The translations under genes were made by a program, and so were the position numbers. From assembly GCA_002428995.1 (NCBI GenBank), contig DIYJ01000004.1, positions 186,001 through 250,000 on the forward strand: a stretch of 64,000 nucleotides of DNA. The letters run 5' to 3'. The notes beneath the pieces were generated by a model. It was not told the DNA's origin, did not search any database, and worked only from the letters and a program-made list of their open reading frames with translations. Of the stretch, positions 55,101 through 63,492 are shown piece by piece. The DNA is from Flavobacteriales bacterium UBA6057. GTDB taxonomy: Bacteria; Bacteroidota; Bacteroidia; Flavobacteriales_G; Salibacteraceae. Each line of letters opens with the position of its first letter. Position 1 is the stretch's first letter.

Positions 55101-55235
55101 CAGCGAAGGATAGAGCTTCTCGAAAACGAATCCGGTGTTTGGATTGAGGACTTGAAGGATGAAAGCGGGAAGGCGCTGGGAACGAGAATTCACTTAAAAT
55201 TATACCGTTATGCTGGACGTGGTGATCGTGGATGA
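52146..55235 (+). CDS. LytS-type sensor histidine kinase with two-component-propeller sensor
   Basis: I start at 52146 (MVGWRNIF), giving a signal sequence (LLILSLMAGHGLYA). The 1029-residue protein has a long beta-propeller of the reg_prop type (WVSTLRGLLELN, WMGTEEGLVLLD, WLGGKEGLAAI), a Y_Y_Y-like beta domain before the membrane (nt about 54210-54440), one transmembrane helix (VLLALLLVVFTAGAF), and the LytS core: RSQINPHFIFNALNAIRF (phosphoacceptor His), PPMLLQPFVENAIWHG (N box), EDDGIGRE. The last 26 bp overlap the LytTR regulator, its evident partner. The propeller should bind a periplasmic glycan or protein, but no ligand can be read from the sequence. Confidence 0.92.
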   Translation: MVGWRNIFLLILSLMAGHGLYAQLLLGPEGHGVDYPFPWGKSYVTDMVPEQQGHWWVATFDRGLVEFDGTRYFAIQPDEEDPRFSEERIEAICRWGEQLVLGYFRGGVRFFDPESHQFSTPENLNNRLSDERISFLQPVSNDVLLLGTHTTGLTVYDRSVDSLILLSPQAFFPEYDEVMFNIIKGVLPIPGREEMYWVSTLRGLLELNLKTLSFERCIPLTQSFCDNPAEYVGSEGGVRSFAYDGSHLWCASWGGGLLRVNPSDGRFKTFKFQPTNNASGWNNNIIDLLLRGDTVYLNSSGYGFGYFHKPNETFHFPRYLNGQPWKPGELKFYEVSADQVWMGFDTGLRKYDRSTNFMKRSWEQSNLYEVLRMDSMWYGCNIVEGRSRLFHSKDTTALFETRQGNLIAGIEARDDGLLYVLDFSRLGLFDPAVGVVEWQEGPGSELAREGEFLGFHAASDSMLLADKKLQELYKIDPRTGSFEVIGENDLVFSWITAFLPTDDGGTWMGTEEGLVLLDAKGAVEQIFRPEHFEELDFRLRFVRALASSKPGELWAACAENGLVRLVKDAEDWKVSGQWTAAQLGIKKMTALACLGGITWLGGKEGLAAITHRGDSLRLFPSSMGVAPVSEFVVSDDRLYAVKPDGVHAIATDRLMSFTSSTEPYLRSVSSFGQELDLSSWAQDHQLHDLSSREHFIELALGFRSEMPVAEIDARYQLLPDTHWYALADDQRISLNFLGPDAYCVRVRVRQPDLAWSNPIELLRWTIPVPWWQRLWFRVLLALLLVVFTAGAFTWRQNRWRKRIVKEQAHKEQLMELEMEALRSQINPHFIFNALNAIRFHFISGERKIGQSYTEKFSSMLRFVLVKASEKWIPLADDLAALKLYFELEQSRFDPPFAFSIHVSPDVDQSQERIPPMLLQPFVENAIWHGISPKKETGSIEVRIRVEGDYLLIIVEDDGIGREAAAELRAQRPAGSRKRSQGMDVTQRRIELLENESGVWIEDLKDESGKALGTRIHLKLYRYAGRGDRG

Positions 55236-55941
55236 TGAGAAGGTGAGCAGTGATACTGTGCTGTTTCTGTTGCAGGAGCATTGTCAAAGCTGGATTAAGA
55301 CGTTGCATACCTTCAACGATCCTGAGGAAGCATTGACGCATTTGATCGCTCATGGCACCGATGTGCTCATTCTGGACGTTCAGATGCCTCGCATTAATGG
55401 CTTTGAGCTGATCAACCGCTTACCGCGAAATGATTTTCAACTCATCTTCTGTACGGCCTTTGATCAGTTTGCCATCGAAGCATTTAAGGCCTCCGCGATC
55501 GATTACCTCCTGAAGCCTGTTTTGGGTGACGATCTTAAAAACGCCATGAGGAAGGCTTACGAGCACCATGTGTTAAAGCAGAGAACTGCGCCAACCGAAG
55601 AAGCTCCCCAAGGCTTCAATAAGCTACCGGTGCCTAGCGCGGAAGGCATCGCTTTCATTGACATGGACGACATTCTTTATGCAGAGGCCGAGAACAACTA
55701 CACACAGCTGATCTGCAAGAGCGAAAAAGTGCTGGTAAGCAAAACACTCAAAGAAATTGAGCAGCGTACGAGACATGCCGGTTTTCTGCGCGTACACCAT
55801 TCCTACCTCGTCAACGTGCGTCACATCGTTCACTATCAGAAGGGTAGAGGAGGTGTGTTGCGGCTCAGCAATGGCGATCACATCAACGTATCGAAGGCAA
55901 AGCGGGATCAGCTGCTCCTGGCCCTCGGAATGACCGAGTGA
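55210..55941 (+). CDS. LytTR-type response regulator
   Basis: The 243-residue protein has a receiver (VVIVDDEKVSSD, phosphoacceptor Asp56 in VLILDVQMPRINGFEL, conserved FCTAF and LLKPV) and a C-terminal LytTR DNA-binding domain (IAFIDMDDILYAEAENNYT, LKEIEQRT, FLRVHHSYLVNVRHI, LSNGDHINVSKAKR). LytTR proteins bind direct repeats with their beta-sheet domain. The gene overlaps the kinase by 26 bp, so they are co-translated. It is the only LytTR regulator in the window and could also serve the two kinases at 57441-63492, which have none beside them. Confidence 0.93.
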   Translation: MLDVVIVDDEKVSSDTVLFLLQEHCQSWIKTLHTFNDPEEALTHLIAHGTDVLILDVQMPRINGFELINRLPRNDFQLIFCTAFDQFAIEAFKASAIDYLLKPVLGDDLKNAMRKAYEHHVLKQRTAPTEEAPQGFNKLPVPSAEGIAFIDMDDILYAEAENNYTQLICKSEKVLVSKTLKEIEQRTRHAGFLRVHHSYLVNVRHIVHYQKGRGGVLRLSNGDHINVSKAKRDQLLLALGMTE

Positions 55942-56061
55942 TCAACCACCATCCGATTCAGTCCAACGGCTCACCCATGGTGCCAAACCACTGGTTTTAC
56001 CTTGATCAGACTTCCAGCCGAGGTCACATTTGTGCTCACCAAAAGCCCTAAAAAGTGAGCT

Positions 56062-57291
56062 ATGAATAGATACGTACGCTATGCCTGCTACGCCCTGATA
56101 TCAGGAGCTGTTTTCTTCACCGGATGTGAAGAGGATGAGGAAGAACAACCAGAAGAAGTCGACTCTCAGCCCATCCGCCTGGAGTGTGGTTATTTCAGCA
56201 CGGGATCGAGTGCAACGCTTCAGAACTACGAGGAAAAATCCATCGACTACATCGTTTCATGCTATGACGAGGTAACGATCGATGTCACCATTGATCCGGG
56301 AACGGTCATTGCCTTCGAGTCTGAGTCCGGACTTAGAGTCATGGATGGAGGATCCATCGTGGCCAACGGCACTGCGGATGCTGAGATTACCTTCGAGGGT
56401 GACGATCCGTTGCCAGGGTCCTGGAAAGGGATATATGTGGAATCTACCAGCAGCCGAAACAGCATGGAACATGTGCGCATCGAGCACGCAGGTGAAGGAA
56501 CCTATTCAAGCAATGGAGAAACCGGAGCATTGGTAGTCTCGGGACGCATGGCCATCTCAAATTCTATCATTTTGTCTTCATCCTCCCACGGACTCCAGTT
56601 CCCATACGAGGGGGCAACTGTGAGCATAGAAAACACCTCCATTGAAGAATGCTTCATACCGGTGCGTACCAAAATCGACTATGTAAGCGAGTTGGAAGGA
56701 CTTTCCTTCAATGGTAGCACGAATCCATATGTGTACGTGGAAGCCGTTTGGCTGTATGGCACTTCAGGCAACACCACCACCTTTCACAACCTTGGAATTC
56801 CCTACCGCATTCAAGCAGGGTGGATTGACAATGAGGACCGCACCATTGAGATCATGGCGGGAGTGATCATGGAGTTTGAGACGGGAAGTGGCATTGAAAC
56901 AACCGGAAGCGCCAAGCTCATTGCGAAGGGGACCTCGGTGGAGCCGATTACCTTCCGCGGAGTGGATGATGTGCCGGGCGCATGGTCTGGTTTATACTTT
57001 GTGCAAACCGAATCCCCATTAAACGAGATCAGCCATGCTGCGATTGACAATGCCGGAGGAGGTGATATGGGTGGAGCGATCAAAATGTGGGCGGATCCCT
57101 TTGTAAGTGTCAACAATGTCACCATCAGCAATAGCCGCACCTGTGCCTTCTTTGATGCTCCAAAAAGCGTTGAAAACGGAATGAATCCTAACCTTACCCT
57201 GGGTGGCGTCATCTACGAGAACAATCAGAACAGTGATGACTCTGCCTTCGACCCTGCCTGTTGCGATGCATCTTACTGTTACGGAAGCTAG
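56062..57291 (+). CDS. Parallel beta-helix lipoprotein, probably surface-exposed
   Basis: The 409-residue protein has a lipoprotein signal (YALISGAVFFTGCEED; Cys22). The Cys is followed by EEDEEEQPEEVD, an acidic run resembling the lipoprotein export signal of Bacteroidota that sends lipoproteins to the cell surface. The body has right-handed beta-helix phrases in two blocks: PGTVIAFESESGLRV, GGSIVANGTADAEITFEG, GSWKGIYVEST, and later MEFETGSGIETTGSAKLIAKG, PITFRGVD, GAWSGLYF. This is the architecture of pectate-lyase-like or dockerin-free binding proteins; catalytic residues cannot be seen. A terminator follows 29 bp after the stop. It is a single gene between two signalling regions. Confidence 0.85.
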   Translation: MNRYVRYACYALISGAVFFTGCEEDEEEQPEEVDSQPIRLECGYFSTGSSATLQNYEEKSIDYIVSCYDEVTIDVTIDPGTVIAFESESGLRVMDGGSIVANGTADAEITFEGDDPLPGSWKGIYVESTSSRNSMEHVRIEHAGEGTYSSNGETGALVVSGRMAISNSIILSSSSHGLQFPYEGATVSIENTSIEECFIPVRTKIDYVSELEGLSFNGSTNPYVYVEAVWLYGTSGNTTTFHNLGIPYRIQAGWIDNEDRTIEIMAGVIMEFETGSGIETTGSAKLIAKGTSVEPITFRGVDDVPGAWSGLYFVQTESPLNEISHAAIDNAGGGDMGGAIKMWADPFVSVNNVTISNSRTCAFFDAPKSVENGMNPNLTLGGVIYENNQNSDDSAFDPACCDASYCYGS

Positions 57292-57319
57292 ATTCCAAGC
57301 AAGAGGTTTTTCATGGTGG

Positions 57320-57358
57320 ACAGCCCGATCGCATCACAAGGTCGGGCTGTTTGCTTTT
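57320..57358. terminator. Rho-independent terminator between convergent genes
   Basis: ACAGCCCGA (57320-57328) pairs with TCGGGCTGT (57342-57350), followed by TTGCTTTTT. It lies between the beta-helix lipoprotein and the kinase on the other strand; the T-tract favours the plus strand. Confidence 0.75.
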
Positions 57359-57440
57359 TAGGCAACGAGAGATGTATTAGCCACTTTGGTTGTTGGAAAA
57401 AGAAGGCACCCCAACGACTTAGTCATTGTTTAAGAGCGAA

Positions 57441-60383
57441 TCACCCGGGGAAACTTAATTCGACCTTGGTTCCGAGCGGTTCATTGGTTTCGGAAACCAG
57501 GTCTTCGATCTTTACCTCAATATTGGTTTTATACTGCTTGTTGATGGTTTCGACCCTTTGCTGAATGATGCTCATTCCTTTCGAAGAGGAACCACCCAAA
57601 CGCAGGTCGTTGATTTCACGGGCTCGTTGACGACCCACTCCATCATCCACTATGGTGCAACGCAGTGTTGTCCCATCCATGCTGAACGTGATGTTTACAC
57701 TTCCATGTGGAGGTTTCTTCTTCATGATTCCATGCCAGATCGAGTTTTCTACAAAAGGCTGAATCAACATTGGAGGTATTGTCCAGTTTTCCGGGCTCGC
57801 AAGCTTTGAAGCATCAATGTTGAACGTGAAGCGCCCTTCAAAGCGCAGGCTTTCCAGTTCGAGGTAGAGTTGCAGTGATTCAATTTCCTCCGAAAGGGGA
57901 ACAAAAGACTGATCGGAACTGTGGAGCACCTTGCGCATCAGTCGCGCAAACTTGGAAACGTTTTTCAAGGCAAACACCCGCTCATTGTCAGAGATCAGCA
58001 ACTGGATGGAGTTCAGTGCATTGAACATGAAGTGAGGTGTCATTTGTGCCCTTAGCGCCTTTTGCTCGGCTTCCAGCGACTGTTCGCGCAGCACCAGCTG
58101 TGTACGCAGGTTCCGGTAGCGATAAGAGAAGCCTCCCCACATCATAGCAAGTACAAGCGCTCCAACGCTGATACGGAACCACCACGTTTGCCAGTAGGGT
58201 GGAGCAATGGAAAAACGCATGGTAGCTGGTTCGGAGCTCCATATACCATCGTTGTTGGCGGCATACACCGAAAAGGTATAGTCTCCCGGTGGCAGCGTGG
58301 TGTACTGCACGTTGGGCGTCTTCCGAATGACCCACTCGCGATCGATGCCCTCCAACTTGTATTTGAAATCAAGGTTTCCAGCTGATTTGTAGGAGAGCCC
58401 TTCAAAGCTGATGGTCAGGAAATTTTGGTCATAGTTCAGCTCGTATTCATCGGCCAGGGTCGTATCCTTTCCACTGATCTGTAGCTGATGAATACGCACA
58501 TTAGGAGGAACCTGGTTGATGGACAAGTCCTCATAATGAGCCACATACAAGCCTTCGCTCGATTTTACCACCAAGCGATCTTCAGTGGTCTCGAGGTAGT
58601 TGAACAGATTTCCCATGAAACCATCACTGGCTCCATACATCCTTGAATTGATGCAAGATGATTCTGTTGCATCCAGATCAATGCGCGAAAGACCTGACCG
58701 TGTCGTGATCCACAAACTGCCGTTTTGATAGCGAATGCAGATAGGTAAGGTGTTGATGGGATTCTGAGCTCTGCATTGGTCCAAATCGAGGGTGTTTTTG
58801 CCCAGATGAATCATGTACGGAGTATGATTCTGAATAGTGATCGGTTTGGTTCCGGCAAGGTCGAGAATACGCTTGATCTTTACGTGGTTGCTGTCCGTCT
58901 CTCTCTGGGTAATCAGAGGATAGATGGAATCACCTTCGAAGAAGTAGGTTCCTGCCTGACTATTCGGGCAGTTCATCCAAACCGTGTCTCCTGCTCCCTT
59001 GTAGCTGTTGTATACACGTACATCAAATCCATCGTCCAGTGAACTGTAATTGACCCCCGTGTCGGAAAAGATCTTGAAACCCCTGTATCGGCCGGAAAAC
59101 AAGGAGTCATTGTTCAGGAAGGTGATGGTTCCAATACCGGGTTGGTAGGGTGTGTACCGGTCCTTCTGTTTTCTGTAGATGCCCTTCTTGGTGGCAAACC
59201 ACAGCTCTCCGTCACGATCGAAGTTGAGTTGATAGATCAGCGTTTCGTCCGTATGGCCTGGCATGTCCAACTGATTCACCTGAGCATTCTCCACGGTGAA
59301 AACAGCTCCCTTATCCGTTCCTACCCATAGCATTCCGTCATGGAAAGCAGTGGCCGTTACGTTTCGATCGTTGAATAGATCTTTTTTCAAGAGAGTGATT
59401 CTTGGGTTGGGGGCGTACAGCAATCCATTGTAAGCCGTGCTCAACCAAAAACCTCCTTCACGGTCTTCCAGCATGGTGAAAATGTACATGTCCCGGTTAT
59501 ACCAAAGCGCACGACTCATTTCCAGCTTTCCTTCAGGAAAACACCACAGGCCCATTCCTCCGGTCCAGATGTTTCCATCTTTATCCTCATGCAGTACGTT
59601 GTGCAGCCGTTGTTCAAACACAACATGATCCAATACACCGCTCGAGTCAAAGCGGATGAGGTGATTTCCTGAGAGCAACAGAATGCTGCCTGAGCGGGTT
59701 TTGAGCGCGCGGTAATTGAAACTCGTAAGTGAATTTTGGCCTTGGCAGCTCACTACCATTCGTTGGCCACCATATTCAATGGCGATGCTGTCTGAGTTGT
59801 CTTGAGCCTTGATTTTGTGGTAGCGTAGAATACCATCCACCTCAGAAACGCTAAACGTTTCAATGCCGCTTCCATCCGTTTGTTGCCAGGTTACCGTGTC
59901 TTCCGTTACTGCAATAGGAGGCGATGCAATGGTGAGCGCCAGCTGAGCACTACCATCGGTATCGACCCACATGTTATTTGACAATGTTTTTGCTGCTTTT
60001 GGGAGGTACTGGTGAATGCTCATCGGAGTGATGAGCTCAAAGCGGCTTTCCTTCATACGGTACACAAAGCCTCCAGCGCCAAACGCCCAGAGCCGATCGT
60101 TTTGATCTTTGTGAAAGCCTCGAACAGTGAAGGCGCTGGTATTACACACTTCTGCATGTCCTATGCTTCGATAGCCTGAGTATTTAAGAAGGCCAAGCTC
60201 TCCGCCAAACCATAGGTAGCCAGCTTCATCCTGATGGATGGCGTATACACGTCCAATGTCCCTCAGAGCATCCAGTTCTACCTTTTGGTAGGGGATGGTC
60301 TGGGCTATCAATCCAGAGGGTAGAAATAGAAGTGCTCCTGCAAGCCAAATCCAAAAACTCAAGAATCTAAGCCGTGGTATCAT
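57441..60383 (-). CDS. LytS-type sensor histidine kinase with propeller sensor, copy 1
   Basis: The 980-residue protein has a signal sequence (FWIWLAGALLFLPSGLIAQ), reg_prop-type propeller repeats (YLWFGGELGLLKY, WVGTDKGAVFTV, LWFATKKGIYR), a Y_Y_Y domain (LTISFEGLSYKSAGNLDFKY to PPGDYTFSVYAAN), one transmembrane helix (VGALVLAMMWGGFSY), and the kinase core: RAQMTPHFMFNALNSIQ (phosphoacceptor His), PPMLIQPFVENSIWHG and VDDGVGRQ. No regulator is adjacent, so phosphotransfer must go elsewhere, perhaps to the LytTR regulator at 55210. It is a close paralogue of the next kinase, with much higher similarity in the Y_Y_Y/kinase half than in the propeller. Gap 60384-60540 shows no clear signal. Confidence 0.92.
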   Translation of the reverse strand: MIPRLRFLSFWIWLAGALLFLPSGLIAQTIPYQKVELDALRDIGRVYAIHQDEAGYLWFGGELGLLKYSGYRSIGHAEVCNTSAFTVRGFHKDQNDRLWAFGAGGFVYRMKESRFELITPMSIHQYLPKAAKTLSNNMWVDTDGSAQLALTIASPPIAVTEDTVTWQQTDGSGIETFSVSEVDGILRYHKIKAQDNSDSIAIEYGGQRMVVSCQGQNSLTSFNYRALKTRSGSILLLSGNHLIRFDSSGVLDHVVFEQRLHNVLHEDKDGNIWTGGMGLWCFPEGKLEMSRALWYNRDMYIFTMLEDREGGFWLSTAYNGLLYAPNPRITLLKKDLFNDRNVTATAFHDGMLWVGTDKGAVFTVENAQVNQLDMPGHTDETLIYQLNFDRDGELWFATKKGIYRKQKDRYTPYQPGIGTITFLNNDSLFSGRYRGFKIFSDTGVNYSSLDDGFDVRVYNSYKGAGDTVWMNCPNSQAGTYFFEGDSIYPLITQRETDSNHVKIKRILDLAGTKPITIQNHTPYMIHLGKNTLDLDQCRAQNPINTLPICIRYQNGSLWITTRSGLSRIDLDATESSCINSRMYGASDGFMGNLFNYLETTEDRLVVKSSEGLYVAHYEDLSINQVPPNVRIHQLQISGKDTTLADEYELNYDQNFLTISFEGLSYKSAGNLDFKYKLEGIDREWVIRKTPNVQYTTLPPGDYTFSVYAANNDGIWSSEPATMRFSIAPPYWQTWWFRISVGALVLAMMWGGFSYRYRNLRTQLVLREQSLEAEQKALRAQMTPHFMFNALNSIQLLISDNERVFALKNVSKFARLMRKVLHSSDQSFVPLSEEIESLQLYLELESLRFEGRFTFNIDASKLASPENWTIPPMLIQPFVENSIWHGIMKKKPPHGSVNITFSMDGTTLRCTIVDDGVGRQRAREINDLRLGGSSSKGMSIIQQRVETINKQYKTNIEVKIEDLVSETNEPLGTKVELSFPG

Positions 60384-60540
60384 GGATGATGTTGACGGTT
60401 ACCGGTATACGAATATGAGCATTGAGTAGCGAGGTTCTGTGACTAATTTAAGGAGGACTGCAGGCGCTTTTTACTGCTTAGTTCCCGTTCCCTGATCGAA
60501 CGGAGATTAGCTCTTGGCGCTGCGTTGGATTCACAGCTTC

Positions 60541-63492
60541 TCAGATCATCGGAAAGTCCAGTTCAACCCTGGTTCCATTTGCTTCTCCGCTATCAGAATA
60601 AAGGTCAACGATGCGAAGCCGTATGTCAGTCTTGTATTGCTTGTTGATGGTCTCAACCCGCTGACGCGTGATGCTCATGCCCTTGGAGGATTGACCTTCT
60701 AATCGCACATCCTTGATCTTGGCGGCTCCCGCTCTGCCAATGCCATCGTCCGTAATGGAGCACCGAAGCAAACCATTGACTTCTCTGAATTGAATTGATA
60801 CATGGCCTTCCTGCGGTTTTTTCTTCATGATTCCGTGCCAGATGGAGTTTTCGACAAAGGGTTGAATCAACATCGGGGGAATCCTCCATTGTTCGGAGTC
60901 CTTGAGTTCAGAGGTGTCAATATGAAAGGTGAAGCGTCCCTCGAAACGAAGGCTTTCCAGGTCAAGGTAGAGGCTGAGAGATTCTATTTCCTCGGATACG
61001 GGTATGAATGCCCTGTCTGAGCTTTGGAGCACTTTTCGCATCAGCCGGGCAAACTTGGAAACGTTTTTCAAGGCAAACACCCGCTCGTTGTCAGAGATCA
61101 GCAACTGGATGGAGTTCAGTGCATTGAACATGAAGTGAGGCGTCATTTGCGCCCGCAATGCTTTTTGTTCTGCTTCAAGGGATTGCTCGCGCAGTGACAG
61201 CTGCATGCGAAGGTTTCGGTAGCGATAGGCAAAACCTCCCCAGATGAGTGCGATGAACAATGCGCCAACTCCACCTCTGAACCACCATGTTTGCCAGTAG
61301 GGTGGAGCGATGGAAAAACTCATGGTAGCAGGTTCGGAGCTCCATATGCCATCATTGTTGGCAGCGTAAACCGAGAAGGTGTAGTCTCCCGGTGGGAGCG
61401 TGGTGTATTGAACATTGGGCGTTTTCCGAACCACCCAATCTTGGTCGATGCCCTCCAGCTTGTACTTGAAATCAAGGTTTCCGGCTGTTTTGTAAGACAT
61501 GCCTTCGAAGCCGATGGTCAGGAAGTTCTGGTCGTAGTTGAGGTCATAGTGTTGTTGCAACAGCGTGTCTTCGGTTCCGATCTGCAAGCTCACCAGCTTC
61601 ACGGGCGCGGGGTGCTTGTTTCCCTCCAGCGCATCGTAGGGAGCAATGAACAGGCCGCTGTTGTTGAGCACCACCAATCGCTCATCGTTGGCATGCATGT
61701 GTGTGAAGCGTTTTCCGGCAAAACCATCGGAGGCATCATAGTCTCTGGCGCTGACGCAACCGGTGCCTGATTCATTCAGTTCAACGCAGCTGATCTGGTC
61801 GTCAGAAGAAAGCCATAGTTTGTTTTGATGTCTCGATCCCCACAGCACCTGATTGGCATCCTTGGCTTTGAAGTAACATCCAGACAGATCTATTTCCGTC
61901 CTTTCCTGATACAAACGCAGGCCACCGTAGTTAGTGACAAAGAGCATGCTTCCCTTTTTTTCTTCAATGATCCAGGGCAGATAGGGCATGCCATTTTCCT
62001 GCCGGGGTCCCAGATCCAACAGCTCAATGCTGTCTTCCTTGAAGGCATAAACTCCTCGTCCAGAACAGGTCACCCAGGTGGTATCGTCTCTTCCGTGAAA
62101 GATTTGCCAAACCGAATGGTCAAAGTCGAGGTCACGTGAGTCTATCAAAAGCTCCGCGTCTGTGCTACGCTTCCGGAAGCCAGTGTTTGTACCTAACCAA
62201 AGGTCTCCGTGGTCATCAATGCTCATCCGGTAACGTCCCTCCACACGCAGGACTGCCTCACCGTCTTCGAGTTCATAAACACCTTTTGCGGTACTGAACC
62301 AGATGGATCCATCCGGTGCTTTGGCAATGGATCTGATCAGCGCATCCTCTATCGTAAGCTCTGCAAGTTTCTCGATACCTTTTTTCGGATTCACCCGAAA
62401 AAGCTCGGCCTGATGCGTGCCAATCAATATGTCTTCGTCATCTGCAAGCATCGAGTGCATGGCTCCATCCTCAAACATTTTGACCGTGTAGTGTGACACA
62501 CGGGTATTGGGAGCATAAAAAACGCCTTCGTAGGCACAGCTGACCCAGAGACCTTTTTCATGGTCTTCAAAAACACAATACACAATCTCCTTTTCAAAGA
62601 AGTGTGCCGCCTTTTCGAGGTCGAAGACACTGTTCTGAAATCGCCAAAGACCGTAACTACCTACCCAGATATCTCCATAGGAATCTTCCAGCAGGGCATT
62701 GTTGATGTCGTAAGGCAATACAAGATGATCGAGGACTCCAGCATCATTGAAATGGATTAGGTGTCGACCCGTCACCAGCACGTAATTGTTTTGCCGGGTT
62801 TTGATGGCGCGGTATCCAGAGCTTGAGCCCGGTGGAAACTCTTGGCAATCTACAGCGAGCCGCCCGCCATTCACTTCCAGAATGATGCTGTCTGAATTTG
62901 AACCGGAAATCTTCTTGTAGTAGTTCAAATAGTCCCCTTCGGACTCGATGAAAAAGGTCATGTTGCCCTTTTCGGGTATTTCACCCGTTTGGACAACGCT
63001 GTCAGGGCCTATCCTTATTTGAGGTACAGCGGAGGTCAAAGACACGCGCAAGGTGTCCGTAGAGTCCAGCTGAATGTGATTGATGATGCGTCTCTTGTGG
63101 CGTGGCACCTTATCCAGTTCCTTGGGTTTTAGCCATCGGAAGGTATCCCCCTCCAAACGATTGATCACACCCGTCACGGCATAGGTCCACATTTTTCCAT
63201 GATGGTCTACATGGCTGCCGTAGAGCACATCGGTCCGAACTTCAGGATTGTTTCTGTTGGTGTACTGCTTATGGCTGTAACCGGAATAGCGCCTGGTTCC
63301 ACCGGAACCGGTAAACCATATGTGTCCTTCATGATCCTGATTGATGTCGAACACCAGACCAGAGAACATCGCATCACCGCGCATCACCTCTTCAAAATGG
63401 ATGGTTTGCCCGGAGCTGGCTATGACTGTAAGCGTGAATAGAAAAGTTGCAAGAAGGTTGCCCCACTTGTCTTTTGGAGCCCATTCAGACAC
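60541..63492 (-). CDS. LytS-type sensor histidine kinase with propeller sensor, copy 2
   Basis: The 983-residue protein starts with a signal sequence (GNLLATFLFTLTVIASSGQ) and has the same order as copy 1: propeller repeats (HIWFTGSGGTRRYSGY, IWFSTAKGVYEL, DLWLGTNTGFRKR), Y_Y_Y domain (LTIGFEGMSYKTAGNLDFKY), transmembrane helix (GVGALFIALIWGGFAY) and kinase core (RAQMTPHFMFNALNSIQ, PPMLIQPFVENSIWHG, TDDGIGRA). The kinase halves are close to identical while the propellers differ, suggesting sensors with different ligands feeding the same output. No regulator is adjacent. The two genes lie head to tail 157 bp apart and may form one transcript. Confidence 0.92.
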   Translation of the reverse strand: MSEWAPKDKWGNLLATFLFTLTVIASSGQTIHFEEVMRGDAMFSGLVFDINQDHEGHIWFTGSGGTRRYSGYSHKQYTNRNNPEVRTDVLYGSHVDHHGKMWTYAVTGVINRLEGDTFRWLKPKELDKVPRHKRRIINHIQLDSTDTLRVSLTSAVPQIRIGPDSVVQTGEIPEKGNMTFFIESEGDYLNYYKKISGSNSDSIILEVNGGRLAVDCQEFPPGSSSGYRAIKTRQNNYVLVTGRHLIHFNDAGVLDHLVLPYDINNALLEDSYGDIWVGSYGLWRFQNSVFDLEKAAHFFEKEIVYCVFEDHEKGLWVSCAYEGVFYAPNTRVSHYTVKMFEDGAMHSMLADDEDILIGTHQAELFRVNPKKGIEKLAELTIEDALIRSIAKAPDGSIWFSTAKGVYELEDGEAVLRVEGRYRMSIDDHGDLWLGTNTGFRKRSTDAELLIDSRDLDFDHSVWQIFHGRDDTTWVTCSGRGVYAFKEDSIELLDLGPRQENGMPYLPWIIEEKKGSMLFVTNYGGLRLYQERTEIDLSGCYFKAKDANQVLWGSRHQNKLWLSSDDQISCVELNESGTGCVSARDYDASDGFAGKRFTHMHANDERLVVLNNSGLFIAPYDALEGNKHPAPVKLVSLQIGTEDTLLQQHYDLNYDQNFLTIGFEGMSYKTAGNLDFKYKLEGIDQDWVVRKTPNVQYTTLPPGDYTFSVYAANNDGIWSSEPATMSFSIAPPYWQTWWFRGGVGALFIALIWGGFAYRYRNLRMQLSLREQSLEAEQKALRAQMTPHFMFNALNSIQLLISDNERVFALKNVSKFARLMRKVLQSSDRAFIPVSEEIESLSLYLDLESLRFEGRFTFHIDTSELKDSEQWRIPPMLIQPFVENSIWHGIMKKKPQEGHVSIQFREVNGLLRCSITDDGIGRAGAAKIKDVRLEGQSSKGMSITRQRVETINKQYKTDIRLRIVDLYSDSGEANGTRVELDFPMI

